Part shown: piece by piece, positions 43,448 through 51,210 of the stretch
Layout: every line of letters starts with the position of its first letter
Numbering within the stretch: the stretch's first letter is position 1
Origin: Streptomyces sp. SAI-127
GTDB taxonomy: Bacteria > Actinomycetota > Actinomycetes > Streptomycetales > Streptomycetaceae
DNA length: 64,000 bases
Direction of reading: 5' to 3'
Assembly: GCF_029894425.1 (NCBI RefSeq)
Contig: NZ_JARXYJ010000001.1
Span: forward strand, 9,754,501-9,818,500
Made by a program: the position numbers and the translations under genes
Notes under the pieces: model-generated
Databases searched by the model: none
Told to the model about the DNA's origin: nothing
What the model saw: only the letters and a program-made list of their open reading frames with translations

Positions 43448-43486
43448 ACACTGTGGATTGACAGAGACAGTGTGTCTCGATAAAGC
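43448..43486 (+). promoter_or_regulatory. Promoter with overlapping operator for the methyltransferase gene
   Basis: TTGACA at 43458 and TAAAGC 17 bases on form a sigma70-type promoter. The perfect repeat GAGACAGTGTGTCTC (43464-43478) lies in the spacer, and a wider pair ACACTGT/ACAGTGT spans 43448-43473. This is a classic position for TetR repression by the divergent gene. Confidence 0.65.
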
Positions 43487-43536
43487 TGAGGTCGTCCCGG
43501 GAACCCGGACGCTCAGGACAGACGGGAGAGCGCACC

Positions 43537-44160
43537 ATGGCCGGCTCGACCCACCACCCCCACTCCGGTGCCCCGGTCCCGCCCACGCCGGACGACCTCT
43601 ATGCCACCAGACCGCCCTGGGACATCGGCCGGGCTCAGCCGGCGTTCGCCGCTCTCGCCGACGCCGGTGCCTTGGGAGGCAGGGTCCTGGACGTCGGCTG
43701 CGGGACCGGTGAGCACGCGATCATGGCGGCTGGACTCGGCCTGGACGCGACCGGCGTGGACCTGGCGGCGAACGCCCTGCGCACGGCCGAGGACAAGGCC
43801 CGGGCCAGTGGTCGTACGGCGAGGTTCCTGCGGCACGATGCCAGGCGGCTGGGCGAACTCGGCGAGCGGTTCGACACGGTGCTCGACTGCGGGCTCTTCC
43901 ACCTCTTCGACGGGGATGACCGCGCCGCTTACGTTCAGGCCCTGCGGGCCGTCGTACCCCGGGGCGGGCGCTACTTCATGCTCGGCTTCAGCGACCGGCA
44001 GCAGGGGGAGTGGGGGCGGGTGCACAGGCTGACGCGGGGCGAGATCGAAGCGGCGTTCGCCGAGGGGTGGCGGGTCGACAGCATCGAGCCGTCCACGATC
44101 GACATCACCACCGACCCGGAGGGCATCCGGGCGTGGCTGGCGGCTCTCACCCGTACCTGA
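43537..44160 (+). CDS. Class I SAM-dependent methyltransferase
   Basis: A 207-residue soluble enzyme. Motif I is VLDVGCGTGEHAIMAAGLG, followed by ATGVDLAANALRTAEDKARA, FDTVLDCGLFHLF and the late motif RGGRYFMLGFSD. N-terminal LYATRPPWDIGRAQPAF is typical of small actinobacterial thiol/thiopurine- or tellurite-type methyltransferases. It is divergent from and probably repressed by the TetR at 42740. The substrate could be a thiol, halide or metalloid; sequence alone does not settle it. Confidence 0.9.
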   Translation: MAGSTHHPHSGAPVPPTPDDLYATRPPWDIGRAQPAFAALADAGALGGRVLDVGCGTGEHAIMAAGLGLDATGVDLAANALRTAEDKARASGRTARFLRHDARRLGELGERFDTVLDCGLFHLFDGDDRAAYVQALRAVVPRGGRYFMLGFSDRQQGEWGRVHRLTRGEIEAAFAEGWRVDSIEPSTIDITTDPEGIRAWLAALTRT

Positions 44161-44264
44161 CCCACCCATCCGCCGGGACCGGCGTCCGATGCGGCGCCGT
44201 GCCCACGGACCGATCAGCGCACCAGACGATGCCTGCCTGGCAGGCGCACGGAAAAGGGAACGCC

Positions 44265-44903
44265 ATGCCAACCGCCGAAGCCCGCGTCGAGACCGAACGG
44301 CCCGGCCGGTACCTCGTCCAGCTCTGCAAGCACTTCTCCCACAAGGGCCGCCACCTCGGCCGGCGCCTCCACGGCCATTCCGGCGGTGACGGCCAGGCGC
44401 CGCATGAGATGCGAGCCGTGGCGGAGCAGGCCCGGGTCGAGTGGTCCGACACCGAGGGGCATGTCGCCCTGCCCTGGGGCCGGATCACCCTGCGGGCCGC
44501 CCCCGGTGCGCTGCTCCTGCACGCCGAAGCAGACGCAGCCGACGACCTGAAGCGGCTGCAGGACCTCGTCGCCGGGCACGTGGGGCGGTTCGGCCGACGC
44601 GAAAGCCTGCGGGTGAACTGGCAGGCAATCGACACGTCGGCGGATTCTCCCGAGGCCGCCGTCGGCGATGCCCGGCTGTCGTCGGCGGATGCCGGGCCGC
44701 GCCGCAGTCACCTCAAGGTGGTGGGCGTCGTGGCCGTCGTCGCGATCGTCCTCGCGGTACACCTCGGGCTCGGCAGTGTCCTGCTGTCGAACTGGCGGTG
44801 GACCGGCTGGGCCGCCGGCGGCCTCCTGGCTGCGGTCATGCTGAAGGTGGGGCTTCTGGGCGGCTTCGCCATCCGCCGCGGCCGGGCCTCCAAGGGCCGC
44901 TGA
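44265..44903 (+). CDS. DUF2218 domain protein with C-terminal membrane segments
   Basis: A 212-residue protein. The N-terminal 105 residues match DUF2218 (TERPGRYLVQLCKHFSHKGR, ARVEWSDTEGHVALPWGRIT, DDLKRLQDLVAGHVGRFGRRE), a small alpha/beta domain with conserved K-H-F-H residues often seen near iron or siderophore genes. Two hydrophobic segments near the end (VVGVVAVVAIVLAVHLGLG, GWAAGGLLAAVMLKVGLLGG) make this version membrane-anchored, which is unusual for DUF2218. GGGAACGCC precedes the ATG. Context suggests metal homeostasis. Confidence 0.85.
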   Translation: MPTAEARVETERPGRYLVQLCKHFSHKGRHLGRRLHGHSGGDGQAPHEMRAVAEQARVEWSDTEGHVALPWGRITLRAAPGALLLHAEADAADDLKRLQDLVAGHVGRFGRRESLRVNWQAIDTSADSPEAAVGDARLSSADAGPRRSHLKVVGVVAVVAIVLAVHLGLGSVLLSNWRWTGWAAGGLLAAVMLKVGLLGGFAIRRGRASKGR

Positions 44904-44942
44904 ACACGCGGCGGCACCGCGCATCGGCGGACGCGGGCCGGC

Positions 44943-45450
44943 TCAGTGCCCGCCGCTCGTCTCCGCCTCGGGGTGCTCGGTGAAGGAGCTTGCACCATCC
45001 CTCGACTCGTGGACTCCGCTCTGCGCGGCGGCCAGAGGACGTGCCCGGCGCTGACGGCGTGAGCGCTTGGGGCCGGCCGCCCGGCACCGTGAGCAGTTTC
45101 TTCCCGGTGACCCCGCCGTCGGCACTGCGGTGCAATGCGCCCGTGGTGTCGATGCCGTACAGCGCCTCCTTTCGGTCTGCCGGCGTCGTTGCCGTGCGGG
45201 GCGATGCCGGTGGCCCGCCGGAGCCCTGTGGGCGGCTCCGGCGGACCACCGGCCGGACATCGCTGCACCTCGGTTCGGCAGCTCATGCGCTCAGACGCCG
45301 ACCTGCTCGCCCGGCTCCGCCCGCTCGGTTTCCTGGCGGACGGAGCCCGCGGACTTCTCGGTTCGCATCACCAGGAGGGTGAGGAGTCCGCCGATCGCGG
45401 CGTGCGGGCGCCGGCGCCTTGTCGGGGGAGTGTCTTCTCGGGAGCCGTGC
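44943..45450 (-). pseudogene. Remnant of a BNR-repeat exported glycosylhydrolase-like gene (F510_1955-type)
   Basis: Pieces of a secreted beta-propeller-like protein are spread over two or three frames. A 5' part reads RRRPHAAIGGLLTLLVM then TEKSAGSVRQETERAEPGE, like a lipoprotein signal and linker. A middle part reads KEALYGIDTTGALHRSADGG and KKLLTVPGGRPQALT, a BNR/Asp-box type repeat. A 3' part in another frame reads VHESRDGASSFTEHPEAETS with a stop at 44943. Most of the propeller (about 200 residues) is missing. Intact versions occur beside copper genes in streptomycetes; the identification rests on motif memory, not a search. Confidence 0.6.
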
Positions 45451-45483
45451 TGGGCATGGGGATTTCCCAGGGGCAACATGTGA

Positions 45484-45505
45484 TCCGGGGCCAACCGGCC
45501 CCGGA
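45484..45505 (-). terminator. Hairpin after copZ
   Basis: TCCGGGGCC and GGCCCCGGA with a four-base AACC loop, six bases after the stop. Confidence 0.7.
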
Positions 45506-45510
45506 GGGGC

Positions 45511-45804
45511 TCACGCCGTGCCGACGAGTTCGTAACCCGCCTCGTCGACGGCGGCACGGACGGCCTCCTCGTCGAGCGGGGCGGCGGATGCGACAGTCAC
45601 CTCACCGGTCTGGGCGACGGCCGTGACCGCGGTGACGCCACCCAGCGCGGATATCTCCTGCGAGACCGCGCCCTCGCAGTGGCCGCAGGTCATGCCGGAC
45701 ACCTTGTAGACGGTGGTGACCCCGCCGCCTTGGGCCTCGGTCGCGGCGCCGGAGTGGCAGGAACCCTCGGTGGAGCAGCAGGAGCCGTTCTTCTGGTCGG
45801 TCAT
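45511..45804 (-). CDS. copZ: CopZ-like heavy-metal-associated copper chaperone
   Basis: A 97-residue cytoplasmic protein. Residues 29-97 are an HMA ferredoxin-like domain with the metal-binding loop GMTCGHCEGAV (CxxC) and the end VDEAGYELVG. A 28-residue Cys-rich extension (GSCCSTEGSCHSG) precedes it and could be a second metal site. It normally hands Cu(I) to CopA or CsoR. A CsoR-type palindrome lies 78 bases upstream of the start. No copA is adjacent, which is unusual for copZ. Confidence 0.92.
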   Translation of the reverse strand: MTDQKNGSCCSTEGSCHSGAATEAQGGGVTTVYKVSGMTCGHCEGAVSQEISALGGVTAVTAVAQTGEVTVASAAPLDEEAVRAAVDEAGYELVGTA

Positions 45805-45881
45805 GGCTTCTTCCTCCGGTGTCGACGCGCGTGGGTACTTCGTGGGGACTCGGTCTCTCGAGCCCCGACACGGTCAACCAT

Positions 45882-45898
45882 ATACCCCCTAGGGGTAT
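45882..45898. promoter_or_regulatory. CsoR-type copper operator 3
   Basis: ATACCCCCTAGGGGTAT, a perfect palindrome around one central base, 78 bases upstream of copZ. It is the best match to CsoR sites among the three copies in this window. Confidence 0.88.
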
Positions 45899-45984
45899 CG
45901 ATGGCATGTGATGCGGCCCACGAACATTCCTCTGCCTCCTGCACAAGGCCGACGCCGCTGGGAGTGTCGAGGAGGGCGTCGTCG

Positions 45985-46845
45985 CTATACGGCCATCATC
46001 AGCAGCATGGCGGACATGGTCCCGCCCATGCCGATGTGGGCGGCGAGGGCCGCCTCCGGTGCCGCGCCGATCCTGCGGCGACGGCCCCCATGACGGCCGC
46101 CGCCCGTCGTACGGGCCCTGTCCCACACGGAGAGCGCCAGCGACGCCAAGAACACGACGACGGTGTCAGGCATGGTCAGCAGCCAACGGCCCCAGCCGCT
46201 GCGCCGAGCACTCTCTCGACCGTCGGCGCGAGAGCTTCGGCCGGCGTCCCGGACACGCACCCGCACCGACGCGGCGATCGACAACAGGAAGTAGACGGCG
46301 AGCGCGGCGACGACGAAACGCCAGACGGAAGGCGACGCCGCCTCCGCCCCGGCGGCCAAGCCATGGCCGCTCATGCCCGGCATGGCCTCCACGTGGGCCG
46401 AGCCTGCCGTGTCGGCCGCATGCTGCATACCCGCCGCGTGCTCCATCCCCGGCGTCCCGGCCATGCCGTGGTGGCCCAGAGCGAGAACGGGCCCGGACGA
46501 CGTGTTCGTCATCGCCAGCGTCATGAGCACCATGCCGGCGCTGCCGACGATGAGGTGTACCCAGTGGCGGCCTTCCTTCCAGCCGCGTTCACGCGTGCTC
46601 TTGACGGCCAACGCGACGGCGCCGGTCCCGAGGAGGGAGAACGCCGCCGACCACCACAGGCCGTAACCCCCGTACCAGGCCGCCGTCGCGGGCAGGGACA
46701 TCGCGACCATGCACAGACCCATCAGCAGGTCGCCGCCTGCCGCGAACCGGGCCTCGCCGCTCGTGGTCATCATCCGGACCGCGCTGACGGCGGTGACCAG
46801 AGTGGCGACGACTGCGATGGACCAGCTCAGAGTCAGGCTTCCCAT
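45985..46845 (-). CDS. DUF5134 membrane protein with Met/His-rich loop
   Basis: A 286-residue membrane protein with about seven hydrophobic segments (SWSIAVVATLVTAVSAV, LLMGLCMVAMSLPATAAWYG, WVHLIVGSAGMVLMTLAMT, VWRFVVAALAVYFLLSIAAS and others). The central loop is rich in Met and His (LGHHGMAGTPGMEHAAGMQH, EAMPGMSGHGL), a pattern of Cu(I)-handling proteins. GGAGGAGGGG precedes the ATG at 46845. It lies just upstream of copZ in the same direction. The family has no known activity; a copper role is inferred. Confidence 0.87.
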   Translation of the reverse strand: MGSLTLSWSIAVVATLVTAVSAVRMMTTSGEARFAAGGDLLMGLCMVAMSLPATAAWYGGYGLWWSAAFSLLGTGAVALAVKSTRERGWKEGRHWVHLIVGSAGMVLMTLAMTNTSSGPVLALGHHGMAGTPGMEHAAGMQHAADTAGSAHVEAMPGMSGHGLAAGAEAASPSVWRFVVAALAVYFLLSIAASVRVRVRDAGRSSRADGRESARRSGWGRWLLTMPDTVVVFLASLALSVWDRARTTGGGRHGGRRRRIGAAPEAALAAHIGMGGTMSAMLLMMAV

Positions 46846-46881
46846 CTCGACCCCTCCTCCTGTCTCGCGCTGGATCCCCTC

Positions 46882-46906
46882 AAGGGGCTTGGCGGATAGG
46901 CCCCTT
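46882..46906. repeat. Inverted repeat upstream of the DUF5134 gene
   Basis: AAGGGGC and GCCCCTT are perfect 7-bp arms 11 bases apart, 37 bases before the start. It resembles, but is not, the ATACCCC-type copper box. It could be an operator of a different metal sensor. Confidence 0.4.
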
Positions 46907-47072
46907 AGTACGGACCGGGACTGCGCACTGCTCACGAGGGCCGGGCTCGCTGGTGCCGGGTGCCGCCGGCCCGGGGTGCTCGCCGAAGCAAATCGGTCAT
47001 GTGCGTGGCGCGTTGGCGTGCTGATGCCCGGGGGGTGGCGGGGGACGGTCCGCGGGCCGCTACCATCACGGC

Positions 47073-47525
47073 ATGATTACGGCTTGGTCACCTCCGCGCT
47101 TGGCGCGGGCCCGTGCGTTTGCGGGTCCGTCGCTGCGCATGCTGGCCATGGCCGTGCTGCTGTTCGGCGTTGTGTTCACGCACGGACTGCACGTCGAGAG
47201 CGTCGAAGGGCACCTGGTGTCCAGCGCGGCAGCGCCCGCGCAGGTGCAGTCCGAGGGCGCCTTGGACGTCACGGACACACAGGTCCTTTTCCCACGTGCC
47301 GCGATGGCCGAGCGGCATGGCGGTCACGCCCCCGCGCACCGGGGTGAGCACTGCGTATCCGGCCAGCCGCAGCAGGGACCGGTGTTGACACCGCCCTGCT
47401 TTGCAGCGTCGGTTAGCGAATCCACCGCCCCCGGGTCTGCCTCGGTCAGGCGCGGCCAAGGCCAGCTCGTGATATCTGGCGCGTCGTCGGCGGCCCTGAG
47501 ACTGTCCGTGGTCCAGCAGGTCTAG
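47073..47525 (+). CDS. Small exported protein of the copper region (third copy type)
   Basis: A 150-residue protein. One hydrophobic segment after a basic start (AGPSLRMLAMAVLLFGVVFTHGLHVESVEGH, about residues 18-45), a polar outer part with HGGHAPAHRGEHC and a second cysteine (TPPCFAASV), and the end ALRLSVVQQV. The general plan (anchor, His-containing outer region, LSV end) resembles the genes at 40665 and 41280. No enzyme motif. It is followed by a similar gene at 47743. Confidence 0.65.
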   Translation: MITAWSPPRLARARAFAGPSLRMLAMAVLLFGVVFTHGLHVESVEGHLVSSAAAPAQVQSEGALDVTDTQVLFPRAAMAERHGGHAPAHRGEHCVSGQPQQGPVLTPPCFAASVSESTAPGSASVRRGQGQLVISGASSAALRLSVVQQV

Positions 47526-47742
47526 AAGCAGCAGTTCTCCCCTTCCGGCTGTCCGGGCCGCGCCCCTCTGACGGGCGATGAGAACGGTCGCCGACTCGCG
47601 CGAGACGACCACCAGTACTCCGCACACCTCGACGAGGATCCGGCGCTGCTGTCGACGCCGACCTGCCTCCCCACCCATGCCTGCCGCTTGCTTCTGCCCT
47701 GGCTGCCGCCGGGCCGAAGAGTCCCGGGCGCACGGAGGACCT

Positions 47743-48171
47743 GTGCCAACCAGCTCCCGCATGCCCACATTCGCCCCACGGGCCGTGGCCGACGGCCGCC
47801 GACCGCACCCACTCGCCCGTCTGCTGCGGGCCGCCCTGCTGTTGCTGATCGGCCTGTGCGCCGTCGTACACGGGCCTACCGGTGATCCGCACCAGCCGGC
47901 ACCTGCCGTCACCGCGGTGTCGACGCCGGTTGCGAGTGACGGGGCGCCCCACGGCCCGCACGGCCACCACGGGGATGCGGAGTGTGCCGACGAAGCCGTC
48001 CGTACGACCGACCACGTTGCTCAGCAGCCACCTACCGGGGCCGGAACGGCAGCGCTCGTCGGCCTCTGCGTGGCGCTGGTACGGCCCCGAGCACACAGCC
48101 GTCCCTACCGGTTCCGCACTGGACATACGGGCAGGACCGCACTCGCCCGCACCTCGCGCTGGCGCATCTAG
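47743..48171 (+). CDS. Small exported protein with His-rich segment (fourth copy type)
   Basis: A 142-residue protein. GGAGGAC precedes the GTG start by a few bases. One hydrophobic segment (LARLLRAALLLLIGLCAVVHG), then a His-rich outer stretch (GAPHGPHGHHGDAECADEAV) and a second hydrophobic part (GTAALVGLCVALV). The basic C-terminus ends SRWRI. It fits the series of small exported proteins in this region by layout, with weak sequence similarity. Metal binding outside the membrane is the plausible role. Confidence 0.6.
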   Translation: MPTSSRMPTFAPRAVADGRRPHPLARLLRAALLLLIGLCAVVHGPTGDPHQPAPAVTAVSTPVASDGAPHGPHGHHGDAECADEAVRTTDHVAQQPPTGAGTAALVGLCVALVRPRAHSRPYRFRTGHTGRTALARTSRWRI

Positions 48172-48266
48172 ACCTCTCGCCCGCAGCCGATCCCGTACCG
48201 GCTGCCGCGCAACGGCTCCGCAGCCCCGGACGGTACCGACTGTCCGGCACGCGGCCGTAGCGCGAG

Positions 48267-48289
48267 ATGAACACGCACTGCGCATTCAT
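48267..48289. promoter_or_regulatory. ArsR/SmtB-like operator candidate before the cysteine-synthase-like gene
   Basis: ATGAACACGC and GCGCATTCAT are imperfect inverted arms (8 of 10) with a three-base spacer, 18 bases upstream of the start. TGAAC/TTCA arms are the pattern of metal-sensing ArsR/SmtB repressors. No such regulator lies in the vicinity. Confidence 0.4.
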
Positions 48290-48306
48290 CGAGCGAGAGC
48301 GAACAG

Positions 48307-49422
48307 ATGCAGTCACTGAAGAACACCGCCGCCACACCCGACCGGTCCGCCCTGTCGGCACTGGTGGGCAACACTCCGCTGCTGCGGGTGTCCCAGCCGC
48401 TGACACCGGCAGACCGCGGCTTCTGGGCGAAGCTCGAGGGCTTCAATCCCGGCGGCATCAAGGACCGGCCCGGCCTGCACATGGTGGAACGGGCCCGCGC
48501 CCGCGGCGACCTGCGCCCCGGCGCCCGGATCATCGAGTCCACCAGCGGCACCCTTGGCCTCGGCCTCGCCCTGGCCGCAATGGTCTACGGCCACCCGGTA
48601 ACGCTGGTCACCGACCCCGGTCTGGAGACGTCCATGACCCGGCTCCTGACCGCCTACGGCGCCCAGGTCAATGTGGTCTCCGAGCCCCATCCCACCGGCG
48701 GCTGGCAGCAGGCCCGTCGCGAGCGCGTTCAGCAACTGATGGCGCAGCACGCCGACTCCTGGTGCCCGGACCAGTACAACAACCCGGACAACACCACCGC
48801 CTACACCCCGCTCGCCCTGGAACTGGCAAGCGAACTCGGCCACCTCGACGTCCTGGTGTGCAGCGTGGGCACCGGCGGACACTCCGCCGGCATCTCCCGC
48901 GTGCTGAAGCAGCTCTACCCCGACCTGACAGTGGTCGGGGTCGACACCATCGGCTCCACGATCTTCGGCCAGCCGGCCCGGCCGCGGCTCATGCGGGGTC
49001 TGGGATCGAGCATCTACCCCCGTAACGTCGCCTACGACGCCTTCTCCGAGGTCCACTGGGTGGCCCCGGCCGAGGCGGTGTGGACCTGCCGCCAACTGGC
49101 CACCTCGCACTACGCCACTGGCGGCTGGAGCGTAGGTGCGGTCGCCCTGGTCGCCGGATGGCTGGCCGGCACCCTGCCCGCGGACACCCGGATCGCGGCC
49201 ATCTTCCCCGACGGACCGCAGCGCTACCTCGGGACGGTCTTCGACGACGACTACTGCGCCGCCCACGGGCTGCTCGCTTCACCGCCCCCGCCCGAGCCCG
49301 AGGTGATCGGGCGCATGGACGAGAAAGAAGTCGCTCGTTGGACCCGGTGCCCCAACGTGGTCGACCCGCTCACCCTGACCCAACCGTCAGCGGAAACCGA
49401 AGCCGTGGAGGAGAGCCGGTGA
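48307..49422 (+). CDS. PLP-dependent cysteine-synthase-like enzyme
   Basis: A 371-residue fold-type II PLP enzyme. The PLP lysine is in [13 protein letters not shown], the phosphate loop in GTGGHSAG, and [16 protein letters not shown] matches the substrate loop of cysteine synthases. The N-terminal [14 protein letters not shown] is the family start. The family normally has about 310 residues; the last 60 residues here ([19 protein letters not shown]) are extra. Its stop overlaps the next MFS gene by four bases, so product and export are linked. It may make a cysteine-derived metal chelator or modified amino acid; this is inference. Confidence 0.9.
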   Translation: MQSLKNTAATPDRSALSALVGNTPLLRVSQPLTPADRGFWAKLEGFNPGGIKDRPGLHMVERARARGDLRPGARIIESTSGTLGLGLALAAMVYGHPVTLVTDPGLETSMTRLLTAYGAQVNVVSEPHPTGGWQQARRERVQQLMAQHADSWCPDQYNNPDNTTAYTPLALELASELGHLDVLVCSVGTGGHSAGISRVLKQLYPDLTVVGVDTIGSTIFGQPARPRLMRGLGSSIYPRNVAYDAFSEVHWVAPAEAVWTCRQLATSHYATGGWSVGAVALVAGWLAGTLPADTRIAAIFPDGPQRYLGTVFDDDYCAAHGLLASPPPPEPEVIGRMDEKEVARWTRCPNVVDPLTLTQPSAETEAVEESR

Positions 49423-50714
49423 AGGGCACCCTCGCTCAGGTACGCAGCTACGAACGCAGCGTCCAGTTGCTGATGGTCAATCAGTTCACCATCAACCTCG
49501 GCTTCTACATGCTGATGCCCTACCTGGCCGCCCACCTGTCCGGCACCCTCGGACTGGCCGGCTGGGTCGTCGGACTCGTCCTCGGCGTACGCAACTTCAG
49601 CCAGCAGGGCATGTTTCTCGTCGGCGGGACGCTCGCCGACCGGTTCGGTTACAAGCCGTTGATCGTCGCCGGATGCGTGCTGCGCACGCTCGGCTTCGCC
49701 ACGCTCGGGCTGGTCGATTCCCTGGCCGCGCTGATCGCCGCCTCGGCGGCGACGGGACTCGCCGGGGCCCTGTTCAATCCGGCGGTCCGGGCGTACCTCG
49801 CCGCGGATGCGGGGGAGCGCAGGGTTGAGGCGTTCGCGCTGTTCAACGTCTTCTACCAGGCCGGCATCCTGCTGGGCCCGCTCGTCGGCATGGTGCTGAC
49901 AGGCGTCGACTTCCGCGTCACCTGCCTGGTCTCCGCCGGGATCTTCGCACTGCTGTCCATCGTCCAGATCCGGGCGCTGCCCACTCGCCGTGCCGACGAC
50001 AGCAAGGCCAAGCAGGACGGCCGGGGCGGCGTACTGGCCCAATGGCGCGGCATTCTCGCCAACCGGCCGTTCCTGCTGTTCTCCGGCGCCATGATCGGCT
50101 CGTACGTCCTCACCTTCCAGGTCTATCTCGCGCTGCCACTGGAGGTGCGACGGGTCGGCGGTGACGGCGAGTTCGGCACAGCGGCCGTTGCAGGGCTCTT
50201 CGCCGTCTCCGGACTGAGCACGATCCTCTGCCAGACGAGGGTGACCGCGTGGTGCAAAGCCCGGTACGAGCCGGGTCAGGCGCTGACCCGAGGTCTGGCG
50301 GCCATGGGCCTGGCCTTCGTGCCTCTGCTGCTGTCCACCGTCCTGCCCGTCCCCGATTCCGGTGTGGGCCTGTGGCTGCTGGCCGCGGTGCCGTCCACGC
50401 TCGCCGCGCTGCTCCTGGCGATCGGCACGATGATCGCCTACCCCTTCGAGATGGACACCATCGTCCGCCTCTGCGGTGACCGTCTCGTGGCCACGCACTA
50501 CGGGCTGTACAACACCGTCTGCGGCATCGGCATCACCCTCGGGAACCTGCTCACCGGCGCGGCCCTCGACGCCGCTCGCGAGGCCGGGGTGCCGGCGCTG
50601 CCGTGGATCTCGCTGTGCGCGCTCGGCCTCGCCTGCGCGGCCGCCCTCTACGCCCTGCACCGCACCGGGCGACTGGCGACCCCGACGCACCGACCGCAGC
50701 CGGCCGTCGCCTGA
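49419..50714 (+). CDS. MFS transporter coupled to the cysteine-synthase-like gene
   Basis: A 431-residue, 12-helix exporter (MdtH/YajR-like). TM1 is [24 protein letters not shown], motif A is [14 protein letters not shown], and [18 protein letters not shown] is a typical TM4-5 loop. The GTG start overlaps the upstream stop (GTGA) with GGAGGAG just before, so translation is coupled. It likely exports the product of the PLP enzyme or a related thiol/amino-acid compound. A 15-bp perfect hairpin follows. Confidence 0.9.
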   Translation: MKGTLAQVRSYERSVQLLMVNQFTINLGFYMLMPYLAAHLSGTLGLAGWVVGLVLGVRNFSQQGMFLVGGTLADRFGYKPLIVAGCVLRTLGFATLGLVDSLAALIAASAATGLAGALFNPAVRAYLAADAGERRVEAFALFNVFYQAGILLGPLVGMVLTGVDFRVTCLVSAGIFALLSIVQIRALPTRRADDSKAKQDGRGGVLAQWRGILANRPFLLFSGAMIGSYVLTFQVYLALPLEVRRVGGDGEFGTAAVAGLFAVSGLSTILCQTRVTAWCKARYEPGQALTRGLAAMGLAFVPLLLSTVLPVPDSGVGLWLLAAVPSTLAALLLAIGTMIAYPFEMDTIVRLCGDRLVATHYGLYNTVCGIGITLGNLLTGAALDAAREAGVPALPWISLCALGLACAAALYALHRTGRLATPTHRPQPAVA

Positions 50715-51028
50715 TCCACAACCGTTCCGGGACCAGGGGCGGGCGCCGCACGGCGCCCGCCCCTGGCGACTCCCACGGTGGTCGGAGACGGCGCGGCCAC
50801 CCAGCGGAAACTGGACGAACTGCGACACCGTTCGCCTGTCTGCCGGTGATGGTCCATGAGCCGGTGCACCTCGTCGAGGGTGAACACGGTTCCGGACCAG
50901 CGCTCGCCGTCGTCCCGCGTGACCCACATGTCCACATTGCAGACCTCGTCGAGCTCCTCGTCCGCACCGGGCACGAAGCAGATCTCGTACCCGTCGCGCC
51001 AGACTCGGTAAAAGGGACCCTCCCACAT
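50648..51028 (-). CDS. Hypothetical small protein, 3' end doubtful
   Basis: The first 70 residues (MWEGPFYRVWRDGYEICFVP, DEVCNVDMWVTRDDGERWSG, FTLDEVHRLMDHHRQTGE) look like a real, conserved small actinobacterial protein. After that the frame becomes Arg/Pro/Ser-rich, crosses the hairpin at 50733-50766 and runs 67 bases into the opposite MFS gene. This means the true protein end is lost or shifted near 50815. It may be a truncated gene. No function is known. Confidence 0.55.
   Translation of the reverse strand: MWEGPFYRVWRDGYEICFVPGADEELDEVCNVDMWVTRDDGERWSGTVFTLDEVHRLMDHHRQTGERCRSSSSFRWVAAPSPTTVGVARGGRRAAPAPGPGTVVDQATAGCGRCVGVASRPVRCRA
50733..50766. terminator. 15-bp perfect hairpin after the MFS gene
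   Basis: CCAGGGGCGGGCGCC and GGCGCCCGCCCCTGG around a four-base GCAC loop, 19 bases after the stop. It ends the cysteine-synthase-like/MFS operon. Confidence 0.88.
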
Positions 51029-51210
51029 GTTCGCTCCGTAGCGCTCCGCCGCATGCCGCCTTCATGAACCGAGCCGGACGGCCGACCAGTACACACAACT
51101 AGCCTGCCGAAAACCGCTGAGCTCCTTGCCGGTGAGAAGTTCGACGCCCTCGGCGGGCACGTCGGGAACTGCCGTCGAAGCACAGCCGTACCGACGCCGG
51201 ACAACGGCGC

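Noticed and set aside
44836-45260. Intact small gene in the copZ-DUF2218 gap
   Set aside because: Protein-like motifs switch frame and the family's main body is missing, so it is treated as a pseudogene.
46876-46887. CCCC-TCAA-GGGG near the DUF5134 start as a fourth copper box
   Set aside because: The spacer is four instead of three bases and the flanking TA pairs are missing.
50648-50800. C-terminal part of the minus-strand 126-codon frame as real protein
   Set aside because: It crosses a perfect terminator hairpin and the opposite MFS gene, and the composition becomes Arg/Pro-rich.
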